64,000 nucleotides of DNA. It comes from Streptomyces sp. F63. GTDB taxonomy: Bacteria > Actinomycetota > Actinomycetes > Streptomycetales > Streptomycetaceae. The position numbers were made by a program, and so were the translations under genes. The stretch lies in NCBI RefSeq assembly GCF_018070345.1, contig NZ_JAGPXX010000009.1, forward strand, positions 62,001 to 126,000. The letters run 5' to 3'. This document shows positions 19,044-27,615 of the stretch, in pieces. Positions within the stretch are counted from its first letter, which is position 1. Each line of letters opens with the position of its first letter. Under the pieces are notes generated by a model. That model saw nothing but the letters and a program-made list of their open reading frames with translations, did not search any database and was not told the DNA's origin.

Positions 19044-20675
19044 TCACGCCAGCCGGCCGGCCAGCGCCCGCAGCAGCGCCGTGCGTCCCTTCTCCGGCAC
19101 CGTCCACAGCGTCTGCCCGCGCACGCCCCACCGCTCCAGCAGGGCGTTGGAGGCGAGGAATCCGGACGTCGCGGCGCGCTCCATCAGTGCCACGGGGAGC
19201 CCGGTGCGCACCAGGTCGCCGGCGACGACCAGGGCCGGGTCGGGCGTGTGGACGCCGGGCCGGTCCGGGTATCCGCCCACCGGGAACAGCGGGCAGTCCG
19301 CGCGCCATTCGTGCCGCACGTCGACGACCTTGGCGTCATCGGTCTCCGGGTAGACCCGGCGCAGTTCCGCGAGGAGCCGTTCCTGCTCGGCCTTCCGGTC
19401 GGCGGCCGGGTCGACGGCGTAGGCGTGCAGTTCGACCACCGAGCCGCCGGTGCGGGCGGCCCAGCGCGCGGCCTCGCCCTCCCAGCGGTCCAGCACGCTG
19501 ACGTTGTCCAGCGGCCCGTAACCGCTCGTCCCGAGGAAGCCGGGGCGGTCGGCGGCCACGGGACGGTCCAGCCAGAGCCGGGAGACCAGGAAGGGCGGCG
19601 CGGTGCGCAGCCGCGCGATCCGCTCGCGCCAGCGTTCGTCCGCCAGCCGGGGAGAGCGGGCGACGAGTTCGCGCAGCCCGCCGGTGTCGAGGGCGAGCAC
19701 CACGGCGTCGCAGTGCAGTGGCCCGTCCGCCGCGGTGACGGTGAAGCCGCCGTCCGGGCCGGGGGCCACCGGCTCGACGGACTCCACCGCGCACCCCGTG
19801 CGCAGCTCGGCGCCGTGCCCGGCGAGATAGGCGCCCAGCGGCTCCCACAGCGCCTGCGGGAACGGCTCACCGGGGACGTCGAAGAGCAGGCCCTCGCTGG
19901 AGCCGAGGAAGTAGATGTGGAACATCAGCACCATCTCGGCGGCCGACAGCCGCCGGGGGTCGGCGAAGAAGCTCCGGGAGAACACCTCGAAGGCCAGATG
20001 GTGCGCGGCTTCGGGGAAGCGGATACGGGACAGCAGTTCGGCGGCGCTGATGCCGTCCAGCCGCTCGTAGACGTCCGGCACGCGCACGTCGAGCAGGGGC
20101 AGCGCCGCGCGGGGGTTCATCCGGGCGAGGTCGCGCCGCCCGAAGGTGGGGCTGAGGGCGGCGAAGCCGAGAGCGCTCCACGGCGGGGTGCGCGGGACGC
20201 GGGCGAAGCTGTCGCGCAGACCGCCGCTGTGCTGGAGGGGGTAGTCCGGCAGGCCGGTGAGCGTGCCGAGGCCCGGGTCGGCCCGCCGCAGCAGCCCCCG
20301 GAGGTTGTAGTACTGGCGGAAGAAGGCGTGGAAGCCGCGGCTCATGGTGGCGGACGAGCCGTCGGCGAGCTCGACGGGCCAGCCGGCGAGGCGCCCGCCG
20401 AGGCCGGGCTCGCGCTCGTACAGAGTGACGCGGACGCCGCGCTCGGCGAGCCCGGTGGCGGCCGCGAGCCCGGCGATGCCGCCGCCGATCACGGCCACCC
20501 GGGGCGGTTCGCCGGTGACCCGGGGCCGCCCGGAGGGCGCGGGCAGAATCCGGGCCTTCCGGTCCCGGCCCCGGCGCGGGACGCTCACCGGACGCCCCGC
20601 GGAAGCGGACGGTGACGGGGACGAGGGCGAGTGCGAGGACCGGGCCGGAGTCGGGGCGGAGCCGGGCGGAACCAT
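19044..20675 (-). CDS. crtU: carotene desaturase/methyltransferase forming aromatic end groups
   Basis: FAD-dependent enzyme of 543 residues that turns the beta-ionone rings of beta-carotene into the aromatic phi rings of isorenieratene. The dinucleotide fold is VAVIGGGIAGLAAATGLAER, preceded by an Arg/Ser/Pro-rich leader of about 70 residues. The CrtU-like stretch SRGFHAFFRQYYNLRGLLRR and FHIYFLGSSEGLLFDVP are clear. The ATG at 20675 has AGGAAGAG 8 bp upstream. In S. griseus and S. coelicolor, as I recall, crtT lies between crtY and crtU; here only 164 bp separate them and crtT is absent. The call rests on family resemblance plus cluster context. Confidence 0.88.
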   Translation of the reverse strand: MVPPGSAPTPARSSHSPSSPSPSASAGRPVSVPRRGRDRKARILPAPSGRPRVTGEPPRVAVIGGGIAGLAAATGLAERGVRVTLYEREPGLGGRLAGWPVELADGSSATMSRGFHAFFRQYYNLRGLLRRADPGLGTLTGLPDYPLQHSGGLRDSFARVPRTPPWSALGFAALSPTFGRRDLARMNPRAALPLLDVRVPDVYERLDGISAAELLSRIRFPEAAHHLAFEVFSRSFFADPRRLSAAEMVLMFHIYFLGSSEGLLFDVPGEPFPQALWEPLGAYLAGHGAELRTGCAVESVEPVAPGPDGGFTVTAADGPLHCDAVVLALDTGGLRELVARSPRLADERWRERIARLRTAPPFLVSRLWLDRPVAADRPGFLGTSGYGPLDNVSVLDRWEGEAARWAARTGGSVVELHAYAVDPAADRKAEQERLLAELRRVYPETDDAKVVDVRHEWRADCPLFPVGGYPDRPGVHTPDPALVVAGDLVRTGLPVALMERAATSGFLASNALLERWGVRGQTLWTVPEKGRTALLRALAGRLA

Positions 20676-20839
20676 GAGCGGATCTCTTCCTGTTCGAACA
20701 GCGGGGGGAGCCGGGCACGGCCGGCCGGGACAGCCATGGCGCGTACGCGCGGTGGGACGGGACCGGCAGGACAGGCACGGGTGGGCGGGAAGCACGGGAC
20801 AGGCACGTCAGGAACGGAACGGACACGGGGTGCCCCGCG

Positions 20840-22111
20840 TCACGGCCGTCCGTCATCGGCACCGGCATCCGTGCCACCGCCGCGGTCGGCACCGGCACCG
20901 GCACCGGGCTGGACGGACACGGGAACGGGACGCCTGCGCAGCCAGGGCAGCTCCGCCACCGTGCGCAGCATGGGCAGCACGGGGGTGCGCAGCCCGATGG
21001 CGAAGTCCTCCCGCATCCGGGTGCGCCCGTCGAGGAAGCGCAACAGCCGCTCCATGGGCACGTGTGCGAAGAGACCGGTGAAGAACCGGTCGCCGTCCAC
21101 CCGCCCGCTGTCGAGCGCGCGCAGCATCACCGCGTCCATGGCGCGCGAGCGCGCCGGGTGCGGCGGGGGCGGCGCGGGGGTGCGCCCCTGGTGGTACGCC
21201 TCGGCGACGGCCCGCGTCTGCCGCTGCACGGCGGCGAAGGTGTATCCGGTGGAGGGCCGGGTGGCGCCACCGGCGGCCCCGATGCGGAACACGGAGTGGC
21301 CCATCCGCCGCGGATACCGGCCGTCGCTCATCGGGATCACCCCCTGCTCGGCGGCGGTCACGTCGTACGGCCCCGCCTTGAGCACCTCCGCCAGGTAGTG
21401 CCGGAGCGCGCGGTCGTACTGCTCGCGTGCCAGGACGGCGGCCGAGAACTCGGTGTACTCGACGAGCGCCTCGCACGGGCCGGTCGGCAGTACGTACCCG
21501 AAGGACAGTCCGTGCGCGGGCTGCGGTGTCCGGAAGTCCATGAGGTCCGCGGTCGCCGGGTCGAACACGGGCCGTTCGGTGCGGACGAACCAGCCCCGGA
21601 AGTGCTGGAGCAGCACGGTCCGCGCGGGCGGCAGCCGCTGCGGCGGACGGGAGTCGAACACCCAGCGCGCCCGCAGCCGCACCGGATCGCCGCCCGCGGT
21701 CACACCGCGCACCTCGGCCCCTTGCGGCAGCTCCGCCACATCACCGATGTCGGCGGTCAGGCGCCGGAAGAAGGGGGAGGGCCCGAGGCGCCGCTCCACC
21801 GCGGCCTCGAAGTCCCGGGAGCGCAGCATCTTGTACCGCAGCGGGGAGGGCTCTCCCACCACCTCGGCTCCTCCGGTGCCGCGTACGCGCAGCCGGTCCC
21901 AGGAGGCGGCCAGCACGTCGTCGAACTCTCCCCCGGGCTCCTCCCAGAAGCACCAGGTCCGTTCGGCCGGCCGCAGCGGCCCGGGCGGAGCATCGACCAG
22001 CGTCACCTCGGGCCCGAGCCGCCCTCCGGGCTTGGCCGTGTCGCACAGCCGGTAGGCGAGCGACAGCCCGGCGGCCCCCGCCCCCACGATGGCGACCTCC
22101 GTGTCGTACAC
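20840..22111 (-). CDS. crtY: lycopene beta-cyclase
   Basis: Flavoprotein of 423 residues that cyclises both ends of lycopene to beta-carotene. The N-terminal dinucleotide motif is VAIVGAGAAGLSLAYRL. Family landmarks are RTWCFWEE, YKMLRSRDFE, the FDSRPP segment, the conserved QHFRGWFVRT and the C-terminal GAAGGATRPSTGYTFAAVQ. The last about 30 residues are Gly/Asp/Ala-rich and probably dispensable. ATG 22111 is the first codon of a crtY-crtU transcript on the minus strand. A candidate ECF-type promoter lies 185 bp upstream. Confidence 0.95.
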   Translation of the reverse strand: MYDTEVAIVGAGAAGLSLAYRLCDTAKPGGRLGPEVTLVDAPPGPLRPAERTWCFWEEPGGEFDDVLAASWDRLRVRGTGGAEVVGEPSPLRYKMLRSRDFEAAVERRLGPSPFFRRLTADIGDVAELPQGAEVRGVTAGGDPVRLRARWVFDSRPPQRLPPARTVLLQHFRGWFVRTERPVFDPATADLMDFRTPQPAHGLSFGYVLPTGPCEALVEYTEFSAAVLAREQYDRALRHYLAEVLKAGPYDVTAAEQGVIPMSDGRYPRRMGHSVFRIGAAGGATRPSTGYTFAAVQRQTRAVAEAYHQGRTPAPPPPHPARSRAMDAVMLRALDSGRVDGDRFFTGLFAHVPMERLLRFLDGRTRMREDFAIGLRTPVLPMLRTVAELPWLRRRPVPVSVQPGAGAGADRGGGTDAGADDGRP

Positions 22112-22295
22112 GACGGCTCCCTCTCCTCACCCGCCGGCGGACGACGCACGGCGAACGGCGGACGGACACAGTGGGCCGGGCCGCGCGGGGACCGGTCCTG
22201 TGGTCGTCGCCTCGTGGTCCGGCGCCCGGCGCGGTGGCCGCGGACCCCCAGCATTCCGCAGGGGAGGGCCGTACGGATGCAGGCGCGAGGCGGAG

Positions 22296-22320
22296 AACGG
22301 TGAAAATCCGTCAGGCGTTC
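22296..22320 (-). promoter_or_regulatory. candidate ECF-sigma promoter upstream of crtY (GAAC-N17-CGTT)
   Basis: On the minus strand GAAC (22320-22317) and CGTT (22299-22296) are separated by exactly 17 bp, with an AT-rich ATTTTCA just upstream of the -10 element. This fits the general ECF pattern of GAAC at -35 and CGT at -10. It lies in the 380-bp gene-free stretch 22112-22491, where I saw no other signal. LitS is the known ECF factor for crt genes in Streptomyces; whether it reads this site is inference. Confidence 0.35.
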
Positions 22321-22491
22321 GACACCGGGCGCTCACACGGGCAGGAGCACACGGCGGCGCCGGAAGCGAGCCGCCGGGCCTCCGGCGCCGGGGGAGGGCG
22401 GCGAACGGAGACCCGGCGGGGGCCGGCGGGACGGCCGGGAAGGGCCGCCGGGGGGCGGCAGGTGAGTGCGGGGACCGCCGGTGAGGGGAGA

Positions 22492-22665
22492 TCAGCCGGT
22501 GAACAACTGCCGCATTTTGAGCAGGAGTTCGTAGACGCCGTAGGCGAAGGGCGTTCCGACCCAGAGCCAGGCGAGGACCATCAGCGGGCGCCGCCCACCG
22601 GCTTCGGGGCGCGCACCGGGCCGGGTGTCCGGGCGGGCGGGGGCGGTGGGGTCCTGGTCCGTCAC
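22492..22665 (-). CDS. MFS transporter small subunit (single-TM protein)
   Basis: 57-residue protein with a Pro/Arg-rich cytoplasmic N-terminus and one C-terminal TM helix (VLAWLWVGTPFAYGVYELLL). Very short proteins with this WLWVGTPFAYGVYEL motif accompany oxalate/formate-type MFS transporters in actinobacteria, as I recall them being named MFS transporter small subunit. The GTG at 22665 follows GGAGGCGGCACA and overlaps the MFS stop by 4 bp (GTGA). Its partner is 5'-truncated here, so it may no longer have a function. Confidence 0.75.
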   Translation of the reverse strand: MTDQDPTAPARPDTRPGARPEAGGRRPLMVLAWLWVGTPFAYGVYELLLKMRQLFTG

Positions 22666-23849
22666 TGTGCCGCCTCCTCGGGCCGGGCGGTCGGTGGCTG
22701 TGCGTCCGCCCCGGCGGGCGTGGGTTCGTGGTGGCGTTCGTGGACCGGCCGGACCAGCTCGTTGGCGAGGAAGCCGACGGCCAGCAGGCCGATCATGAGG
22801 TGGAAGGAGAAGGTGTAGAGGCCGGGACCGGTGCGCCCGGCGGACTCCCCGGCGTCCGCGACGGCGTTGACGATCAGCGGGCCGAGGATGCCGGCCGTGG
22901 ACCAGGCGGTGAGCAGCCGGCCGTGGATGGCGCCCACCTGGAACGTCCCGAACAGGTCTTTCAGATAGGCGGGGACGGTGGCGAAACCGCCGCCGTAGAA
23001 GGACACGATCACCGCCGTGCAGACGATGAACAGCGCCTTGGAGTCGTCGCCGAGCAGGGCGATGGCCAGGTACATCAGCATGCCCGCGCCCAGATAGAGG
23101 CGGTAGATGTTCTTCCGCCCGACCAGGTCGGAGGTGGAGGACCAGGTGAAGCGGCCCAGCATGTTCGCCAGGGACAGCAGGCCGACGAAGCCCGCGGCGG
23201 CCGTCACACCGACCGGAGCCGGGGTGCGGGAGAAGAAGTCGGTGATCATCGGAGCCGCCTTCGCCAGGATCCCGATGCCCGCCGTCACATTCGTGCACAG
23301 GACGACCCACAGCAGCCAGAACTGGGGTGTCCGCAGGGCGGTGTTCGCCGAGACGTGGCCGGTGGTGACGAGGGGCTTGGCGACGGCGGCGGACGGCGCC
23401 CACCCGGGCGGCCGCCAGTCGTCGGCGGGCACCCGGACCAGCAGCACGCCCAGCGTCATGAAGACCGCGTAGACCAGGCCCATGACGAGGAATGTCCGTG
23501 CGATGCCGGAGGAGCCGGGGCCGAACGCGGAGAGCAGGTGCGCCGACCAGGGTGAGGCGATGAGCGCCCCGCCGCCGAACCCCATGATGGCGATGCCCGT
23601 CGCCATGCCGGGGCGGTCGGGGAACCACTTCAGCAGCGTCGACACCGGGGAGATGTAGCCGATGCCGAGCCCGACCCCGCCGACCAGCCCGTACCCGACC
23701 ACGACCAGCCAGTACTGCCGGGTCCCGGCGCCCAGCGCCGATATCAGGAAGCCGGAGGAGAAGCAGAGGGCGGAGACGGCCATCGCCCAGCGTGGCCCGT
23801 GCCGTTCGACCAGGGTGCCGCCGAACGCGGCGGAGAGGCCGAGCATCAC
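22662..23849 (-). pseudogene. OFA-family MFS transporter, N-terminus lost at a tnpB insertion boundary
   Basis: The remaining 395 residues match the oxalate/formate antiporter (OFA) family. The family motifs GTLVERHGPRWAM (loop 2-3), GLGIGYISPVSTLLKWFPDRPGMATGIAIMGFGGGA and SDLVGRKNIYRLYLG are intact. The first TM helix and following loop (about 50 residues) are missing: upstream of about 23850 the sequence is the terminus of an IS605-type element, not MFS. A GTG-ATG pair at 23849/23846 follows GGTGGAG contributed by the element end, so a shortened protein could be translated, but loss of TM1 should abolish transport. The missing 5' part is not found to the right, which implies deletion or rearrangement as well as insertion. 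Confidence 0.8.
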
Positions 23850-23895
23850 CGTGACTCCACCCACGCGTAAACGCGCGGGCTTCCTGCGTCGGTGG
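23850..23895 (-). mobile_element. IS605-type right-end hairpin downstream of tnpB
   Basis: On the minus strand, just after the tnpB stop, CCCGCGCGT and ACGCGTGGG (23879-23860) form a 9-bp stem with one G-U pair around a 2-nt loop. A subterminal hairpin of this kind marks the right end of IS200/IS605 elements and forms part of the guide-RNA scaffold used by TnpB. MFS coding sequence resumes at about 23850, so the element end must be within a few bases of that position. Confidence 0.6.
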
Positions 23896-24318
23896 CTAAG
23901 CCGCCGCGCAGAGGACCAGCCCGGCCCTGTTGAGGACGTTCGTCGCGCCGGCGTGGTCCGCGTTCGCCGCGAACCCGCACGCCGTGCACTGGAACTTCGC
24001 TTGGGTGACGCGGTTCTCCTTCGCGACATGCCCGCATTCGGGGCATGTGCGGGAGGTGTTGCGCGCGTCCACCGGGACCACGAGGCGACCGGCACTCTCA
24101 GCCTTGTCCGCCAGGATTCCGAGGAACTGCGCCCAACCCGCGTCGAGGATGCTGCGGTTGAGCCCGGCCTTCGCGGCAGCGCCGTTCGGGAGGAACGCGC
24201 CGTCGTTGTCGGGGTCGGGCTTGGGCTTGGGGGTGCGGGTCATGCCCGATGTGTTCAGCCGCTCGTGCGCGATCACGTCGTGGTCGGTGATGAGCGCGCG
24301 GGCGGTCTTGTAGACCAC
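23896..24318 (-). pseudogene. tnpB: TnpB (RNA-guided nuclease, IS605/IS1341 type), C-terminal fragment
   Basis: About 140 residues of the TnpB C-terminus. The RuvC-II strand reads HDVIAHERLNTSGM with the catalytic Glu, followed by LNRSILDAGWAQFLGIL. The zinc ribbon has CPECGH and CTACG, and the RuvC-III motif is NADHAGATNVLNRA with the catalytic Asp, ending at 23896. Upstream of about 24318 the frame stops resembling TnpB, so the N-terminal domain and RuvC-I Asp are missing. No TnpA gene is present. The fragment cannot be an active nuclease. Its truncated edge marks the boundary between the carotenoid/MFS region and the phenazine region. Confidence 0.85.
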
Positions 24319-24615
24319 CGGCCCGCCAGGCAACCGCCCTGCCGTCGCCGGAGAGTCCGGGCGCCCGTACTCGTCGACGACGGCCGCGGCGTTCCGCGGT
24401 GTACCCCAGGGCGCACTCGGTCCGGGGCCCCGGCCGGTAACCGGGTGTGCCGCGGTTCCAGGCGGCCTGCGCGTTGGCGAACGCGTGGGGGCGGGGGATC
24501 GACGCTTCGGCACCGGAAGTCTGTCTGGATGCGGTTGATGTGTCTGATGTGTCTCATGCCACCAGAGGGGCCACGCAAGGGACACATCGCCCCAAATTTC
24601 ACAGAACGGACGTTC

Positions 24616-24723
24616 ATGATCGACGGAATGGGAGACTCCCAATTTCCGGCCGTCCCCGGCCACCTCACCGGGGTCCCCGCCGAATGGCGTTCCGCAAACT
24701 GCGGTATCCGCACGTCGTCTTGA
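24616..24723 (+). CDS. possible small peptide, 35 residues, unknown
   Basis: ATG at 24616 preceded by GAACGGACGTTC (a palindrome that also resembles a weak ribosome site) opens a 35-codon frame. Its third positions are GC-rich (26 of 35) within a lower-GC stretch. The peptide begins MIDGMGDSQFP and ends with a single Cys (NCGIRTSS). No match to a family is recognised. It could be a leader peptide, a precursor peptide, or chance. Confidence 0.2.
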   Translation: MIDGMGDSQFPAVPGHLTGVPAEWRSANCGIRTSS

Positions 24724-24797
24724 TGTGGCCAGAATTCCGCTTCAGCGTCCAGATCGGATAAAATAACAGATCGACGTCCTCCGCTTTTCTGAAAGGG

Positions 24798-24827
24798 TTG
24801 ACAGGAACCATTTCCAGAATGTTGCAT
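24798..24827 (+). promoter_or_regulatory. candidate promoter for the NTF2-like secreted protein and possibly phz genes
   Basis: TTGACA at 24798-24803 is a perfect -35 hexamer. With an 18-bp spacer the -10 would be TTGCAT (24822-24827), a weak match. The site lies 159 bp upstream of the ATG at 24986 in locally AT-rich sequence. Confidence 0.45.
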
Positions 24828-24985
24828 GACTGTCGTCAACGGGGAGAGATGGCAAACAGGAGCCGGTGAGACCACACCGGCCGGCATGCGGAACTCAATG
24901 TTCCGCCGGGGGGCGGGCCCAAGGGGCCAATTCCGCAGACGCATTGCATTTTCCTGGTCGCCATCTCCGGTCTGGGGGAGATGTC

Positions 24986-25582
24986 ATGAAGAGAATCAAG
25001 CGCACGCTGCCGATCGCTACCGCATCTGTTGTGCTGACAGCGGGAAGCATCGCCATCCCGACCTTCGTCCTGGTCGAGCCGACGAGTGCATCGCCGGCCG
25101 CGGGCCGGTCAGCCGCTCCCGCGACCCCGGCGGATGCCAACGGCAAGCGGGCCGCCGCCAAGAGCCCCGCCGAGCTGCTGAAGATGCTGGGCGAGAGGAT
25201 CGTGGCCAAGGACATCGATGGAATCATCGCTCTGCACGACCCCGAAGCAGCGATTGTCAATTACGACGGCTCGATCATCAGGGGTCACAAGGAAATCCGG
25301 GCGTTCTACATCGATTGGTTCACGTCGGATCCGGTACTCACAGTCAACCCTCTCCAGACGGTGACGGCGGGAGGGAAGCGCACCGGTAACGGCAAGGTGC
25401 GTAACCGCACGGCGGCCATCATGGGCAAATACACTCTGGAGCAGACCGGGTCGGACGGCACCCGCGAGATCTTCACCGGGAATTTTTGCGACACCGTGCA
25501 AGAGCAGCCGAATGGTACGTGGCTGTACGTCCAGGACAACCCGTACCCGCCCCACGGCGACACCAGCTCGGCCCACCACTGA
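24986..25582 (+). CDS. secreted SnoaL/NTF2-fold protein (SgcJ/EcaC or YybH-like)
   Basis: 198 residues. The first about 36 residues form a signal peptide (MKRIKRTLPIATASVVLTAG, then a hydrophobic core and an Ala/Ser cleavage region). After a low-complexity Ala/Pro linker, residues about 60-190 fit the NTF2-like fold: LLKMLGERIVAKDIDGIIALHD, YDGSIIRGHKEIRAFY and TAAIMGKYTLEQ. Proteins of this type (DUF4440, SgcJ/EcaC) are common around biosynthetic clusters, but their roles are mostly unknown. The start ATG 24986 has GGGGGAG 5 bp upstream. It may be the leftmost gene of the phenazine region (183 bp before phzC), but export makes a direct role in phenazine ring assembly doubtful. Confidence 0.75.
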   Translation: MKRIKRTLPIATASVVLTAGSIAIPTFVLVEPTSASPAAGRSAAPATPADANGKRAAAKSPAELLKMLGERIVAKDIDGIIALHDPEAAIVNYDGSIIRGHKEIRAFYIDWFTSDPVLTVNPLQTVTAGGKRTGNGKVRNRTAAIMGKYTLEQTGSDGTREIFTGNFCDTVQEQPNGTWLYVQDNPYPPHGDTSSAHH

Positions 25583-25765
25583 CCGGGCCACCTCGGCGAT
25601 CTCGTCCTCCTTGTGTTCGGCCGGCTGATCGGCGAACCAACGGGACAGGAGTGAGTTCAATCCGTCGTACCCGAATTCAAGTATTCCGGGGCGGCCCCTG
25701 CGACCTTACTGGACCCCGTCATCGGCCATTGGTGGCGGGCCATCGGTCAATACGCGGACAGCGAG

Positions 25766-27004
25766 ATGCCGATATGTCTGAGGTTTGGAGAAATCTTGAA
25801 CGTCACCTCGCTGGGCGTTTCACGGGCCCCGGTTGCGCGGCAGCAGCCTCAGTGGGGGGACCCGGCCCGGGTCAAGCGGGTCAGGGATGTGCTGGCGACC
25901 CTTCCCCCGCTCGTGGAAGCCGAATCGCTGAGCAGGCTCCGGGGGTTGCTCGCCGGGGTTGCCGCCGGGCAGGCGCAGGTGGTGCAGGCGGGGGACTGCG
26001 CGGAGAATCCCGCGGAATGCACCGCAGGTGACGTGGAGCGGAAGAGGCGACTCCTCAAGGTGCTCGCCGGCGTCATGAACGCGATCACTCATCAGCCGGT
26101 GGTGCGGGTGGGCCGGATCGGAGGCCAGTACGCCAAGCCCCGGTCGGCGCAGACCGAGTGGGTCGGCGGCGTCGAGATCCCGGTGTACCGAGGACACATG
26201 GTGAACGGTCCCGAGCCGGGCCCGGAGGCACGACGGCCCGATCCCCGGCGTCTGCTGGCGGGTTACCGGGCGGCGAGCCGGCTCATGTCCCACCTCTGCC
26301 CGACGCCGCAGGCGCGCATCGACCCGGCCGTGTGGACCAGTCACGAGGCCCTGCTGCTCGACTACGAGATCCCGATGCTGCGTCGGGACCGGGAGGGCCG
26401 CGCCGCGCTCACGTCCACGCATTGGCCATGGATCGGCGAGCGAACCCGCCAGCTCGAGGGGGCCCACGTCGCGCTGCTGGCCGATGTGGTGAACCCGGTC
26501 GCGTGCAAGGTCGGGCCGCGTACGACGGTCGCCGAACTGCTCGGGCTGTGCGCGCGGCTCGACCCCGGACAGGAGCCGGGCCGACTCACCTTGACCGCCC
26601 GGATGGGTGCTGACGCGACCATGGACCTGCTGCCGCCACTGGTACGGGCCGTGCGCGCCGCCGGACACCCGGTGATCTGGCTCGTCGACCCCATGCACGC
26701 CAACACCGTGACCACGGCGGAGGGACGCAAGACCCGAGTCGTGGAGACGATGGTCCGGGAGGTCAAGGCATTCCAGGTCGCCGTTCGCTCAGCCGGCGGA
26801 ACACCGGGCGGCATACATCTGGAGACCACCCCCGATGCGGTGACCGAATGCGCCGACACCCCGTACGGCACCGACCGGATCGGTGAGAACTACACGACGT
26901 TGTGCGACCCGCGCCTCAACCCCCGCCAGGCGGTATCGGTGGTCTCGGCCTGGCGGACGCGGATGATGACGAACCGATCCGAGGGAGAACCGTGCCGGGC
27001 CTAG
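25766..27004 (+). CDS. phzC: class II DAHP synthase of phenazine biosynthesis
   Basis: 3-deoxy-D-arabino-heptulosonate-7-phosphate synthase, condensing PEP and erythrose 4-phosphate to raise shikimate flux. 412 residues of plant-like (AroA-II) type: [14 protein letters not shown], the segment [26 protein letters not shown], a metal-site region [12 protein letters not shown] and [15 protein letters not shown]. In phenazine clusters an extra such synthase, free of feedback control, is encoded as phzC. Start choice: ATG 25766 has only a weak ribosome site, whereas TTG 25796, ten codons in, has GGAG 5 bp upstream and may be the real start. It overlaps phzD by 13 bp. Confidence 0.93.
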   Translation: MPICLRFGEILNVTSLGVSRAPVARQQPQWGDPARVKRVRDVLATLPPLVEAESLSRLRGLLAGVAAGQAQVVQAGDCAENPAECTAGDVERKRRLLKVLAGVMNAITHQPVVRVGRIGGQYAKPRSAQTEWVGGVEIPVYRGHMVNGPEPGPEARRPDPRRLLAGYRAASRLMSHLCPTPQARIDPAVWTSHEALLLDYEIPMLRRDREGRAALTSTHWPWIGERTRQLEGAHVALLADVVNPVACKVGPRTTVAELLGLCARLDPGQEPGRLTLTARMGADATMDLLPPLVRAVRAAGHPVIWLVDPMHANTVTTAEGRKTRVVETMVREVKAFQVAVRSAGGTPGGIHLETTPDAVTECADTPYGTDRIGENYTTLCDPRLNPRQAVSVVSAWRTRMMTNRSEGEPCRA

Positions 27005-27615
27005 CACCGATCTCAGCCTACCCACTGCCGGAAGCGGCTGGACTGCCCGTCAGCACTGCGCAGTGGAGCCTCGACCCGCATCGTGCGGTGCTGCTCGTGC
27101 ACGACATGCAGCGCTATTTCCTCGCGCCCTTTCCCTCGTCGGTGCGTGATCCGCTGGTGCGCCACTGCGTGCGGTTGCGGGAGCACTGTGCCGCGCTCGG
27201 GGTCCCGGTGTTCTATACCGCGCAACCCGGTGGCATGACGGACGAGGAACGCGGCCTGCTGAAGGACTTCTGGGGTCCGGGCATGAGCGTGGATCCCGTC
27301 GATCGTCAGATCGTCGCGGAGCTCGCGCCCCGGCCCGGGGACCAGGTGCTCACCAAGTGGCGCTACAGCGCGTTCTTCCGCACGGACCTGCTGGCGCGGA
27401 TGCGCGGCCAGGACCGCGACCAGCTGATCGTCTGCGGGGTGTACGCGCACGTCGGGGTACTCGCGACGGCCCTCGACGCGTTCACCAACGATATCCAGCC
27501 GTTCCTGGTCGCCGACGCCCTGGGCGACTTCTCCGCCGAGTACCACCGGCTGGCCCTCGACTATGCGGCCAGTCGCTGCTCGGTGGTCACCACCACCGAG
27601 GAGACCCTCCGATGA
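26992..27615 (+). CDS. phzD: isochorismatase PhzD
   Basis: Hydrolyses 2-amino-2-deoxyisochorismate to trans-2,3-dihydro-3-hydroxyanthranilate and pyruvate. 207 residues, the same length I recall for Pseudomonas PhzD. Catalytic features: [11 protein letters not shown] (Asp), [14 protein letters not shown] (Lys), and in place of the Cys of other isochorismatase-like hydrolases the PhzD-type [21 protein letters not shown] 26992 follows GAGGGAGAACC and lies inside the end of phzC. The stop overlaps phzE by 4 bp. Confidence 0.95.
   Translation: MPGLAPISAYPLPEAAGLPVSTAQWSLDPHRAVLLVHDMQRYFLAPFPSSVRDPLVRHCVRLREHCAALGVPVFYTAQPGGMTDEERGLLKDFWGPGMSVDPVDRQIVAELAPRPGDQVLTKWRYSAFFRTDLLARMRGQDRDQLIVCGVYAHVGVLATALDAFTNDIQPFLVADALGDFSAEYHRLALDYAASRCSVVTTTEETLR

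Larger units (their letters stand above)
24319..24985 (+). other. gene-poor, lower-GC junction upstream of the phenazine region
   Basis: About 670 bp with no confident gene. GC content falls clearly from about 24530 onward. Two perfect small palindromes occur: GAACGgaCGTTC (24604-24615) and TGGGAGaCTCCCA (24629-24641). They flank the ATG of a possible 35-codon frame. AT-rich sequence at 24755-24830 probably holds the promoter of the gene at 24986. Confidence 0.5.

Noticed and set aside
23896..24318. TnpB as an active RNA-guided nuclease system
   Set aside because: The N-terminal half with the RuvC-I Asp is absent and no TnpA is present; only the C-terminal domain and right-end hairpin remain.
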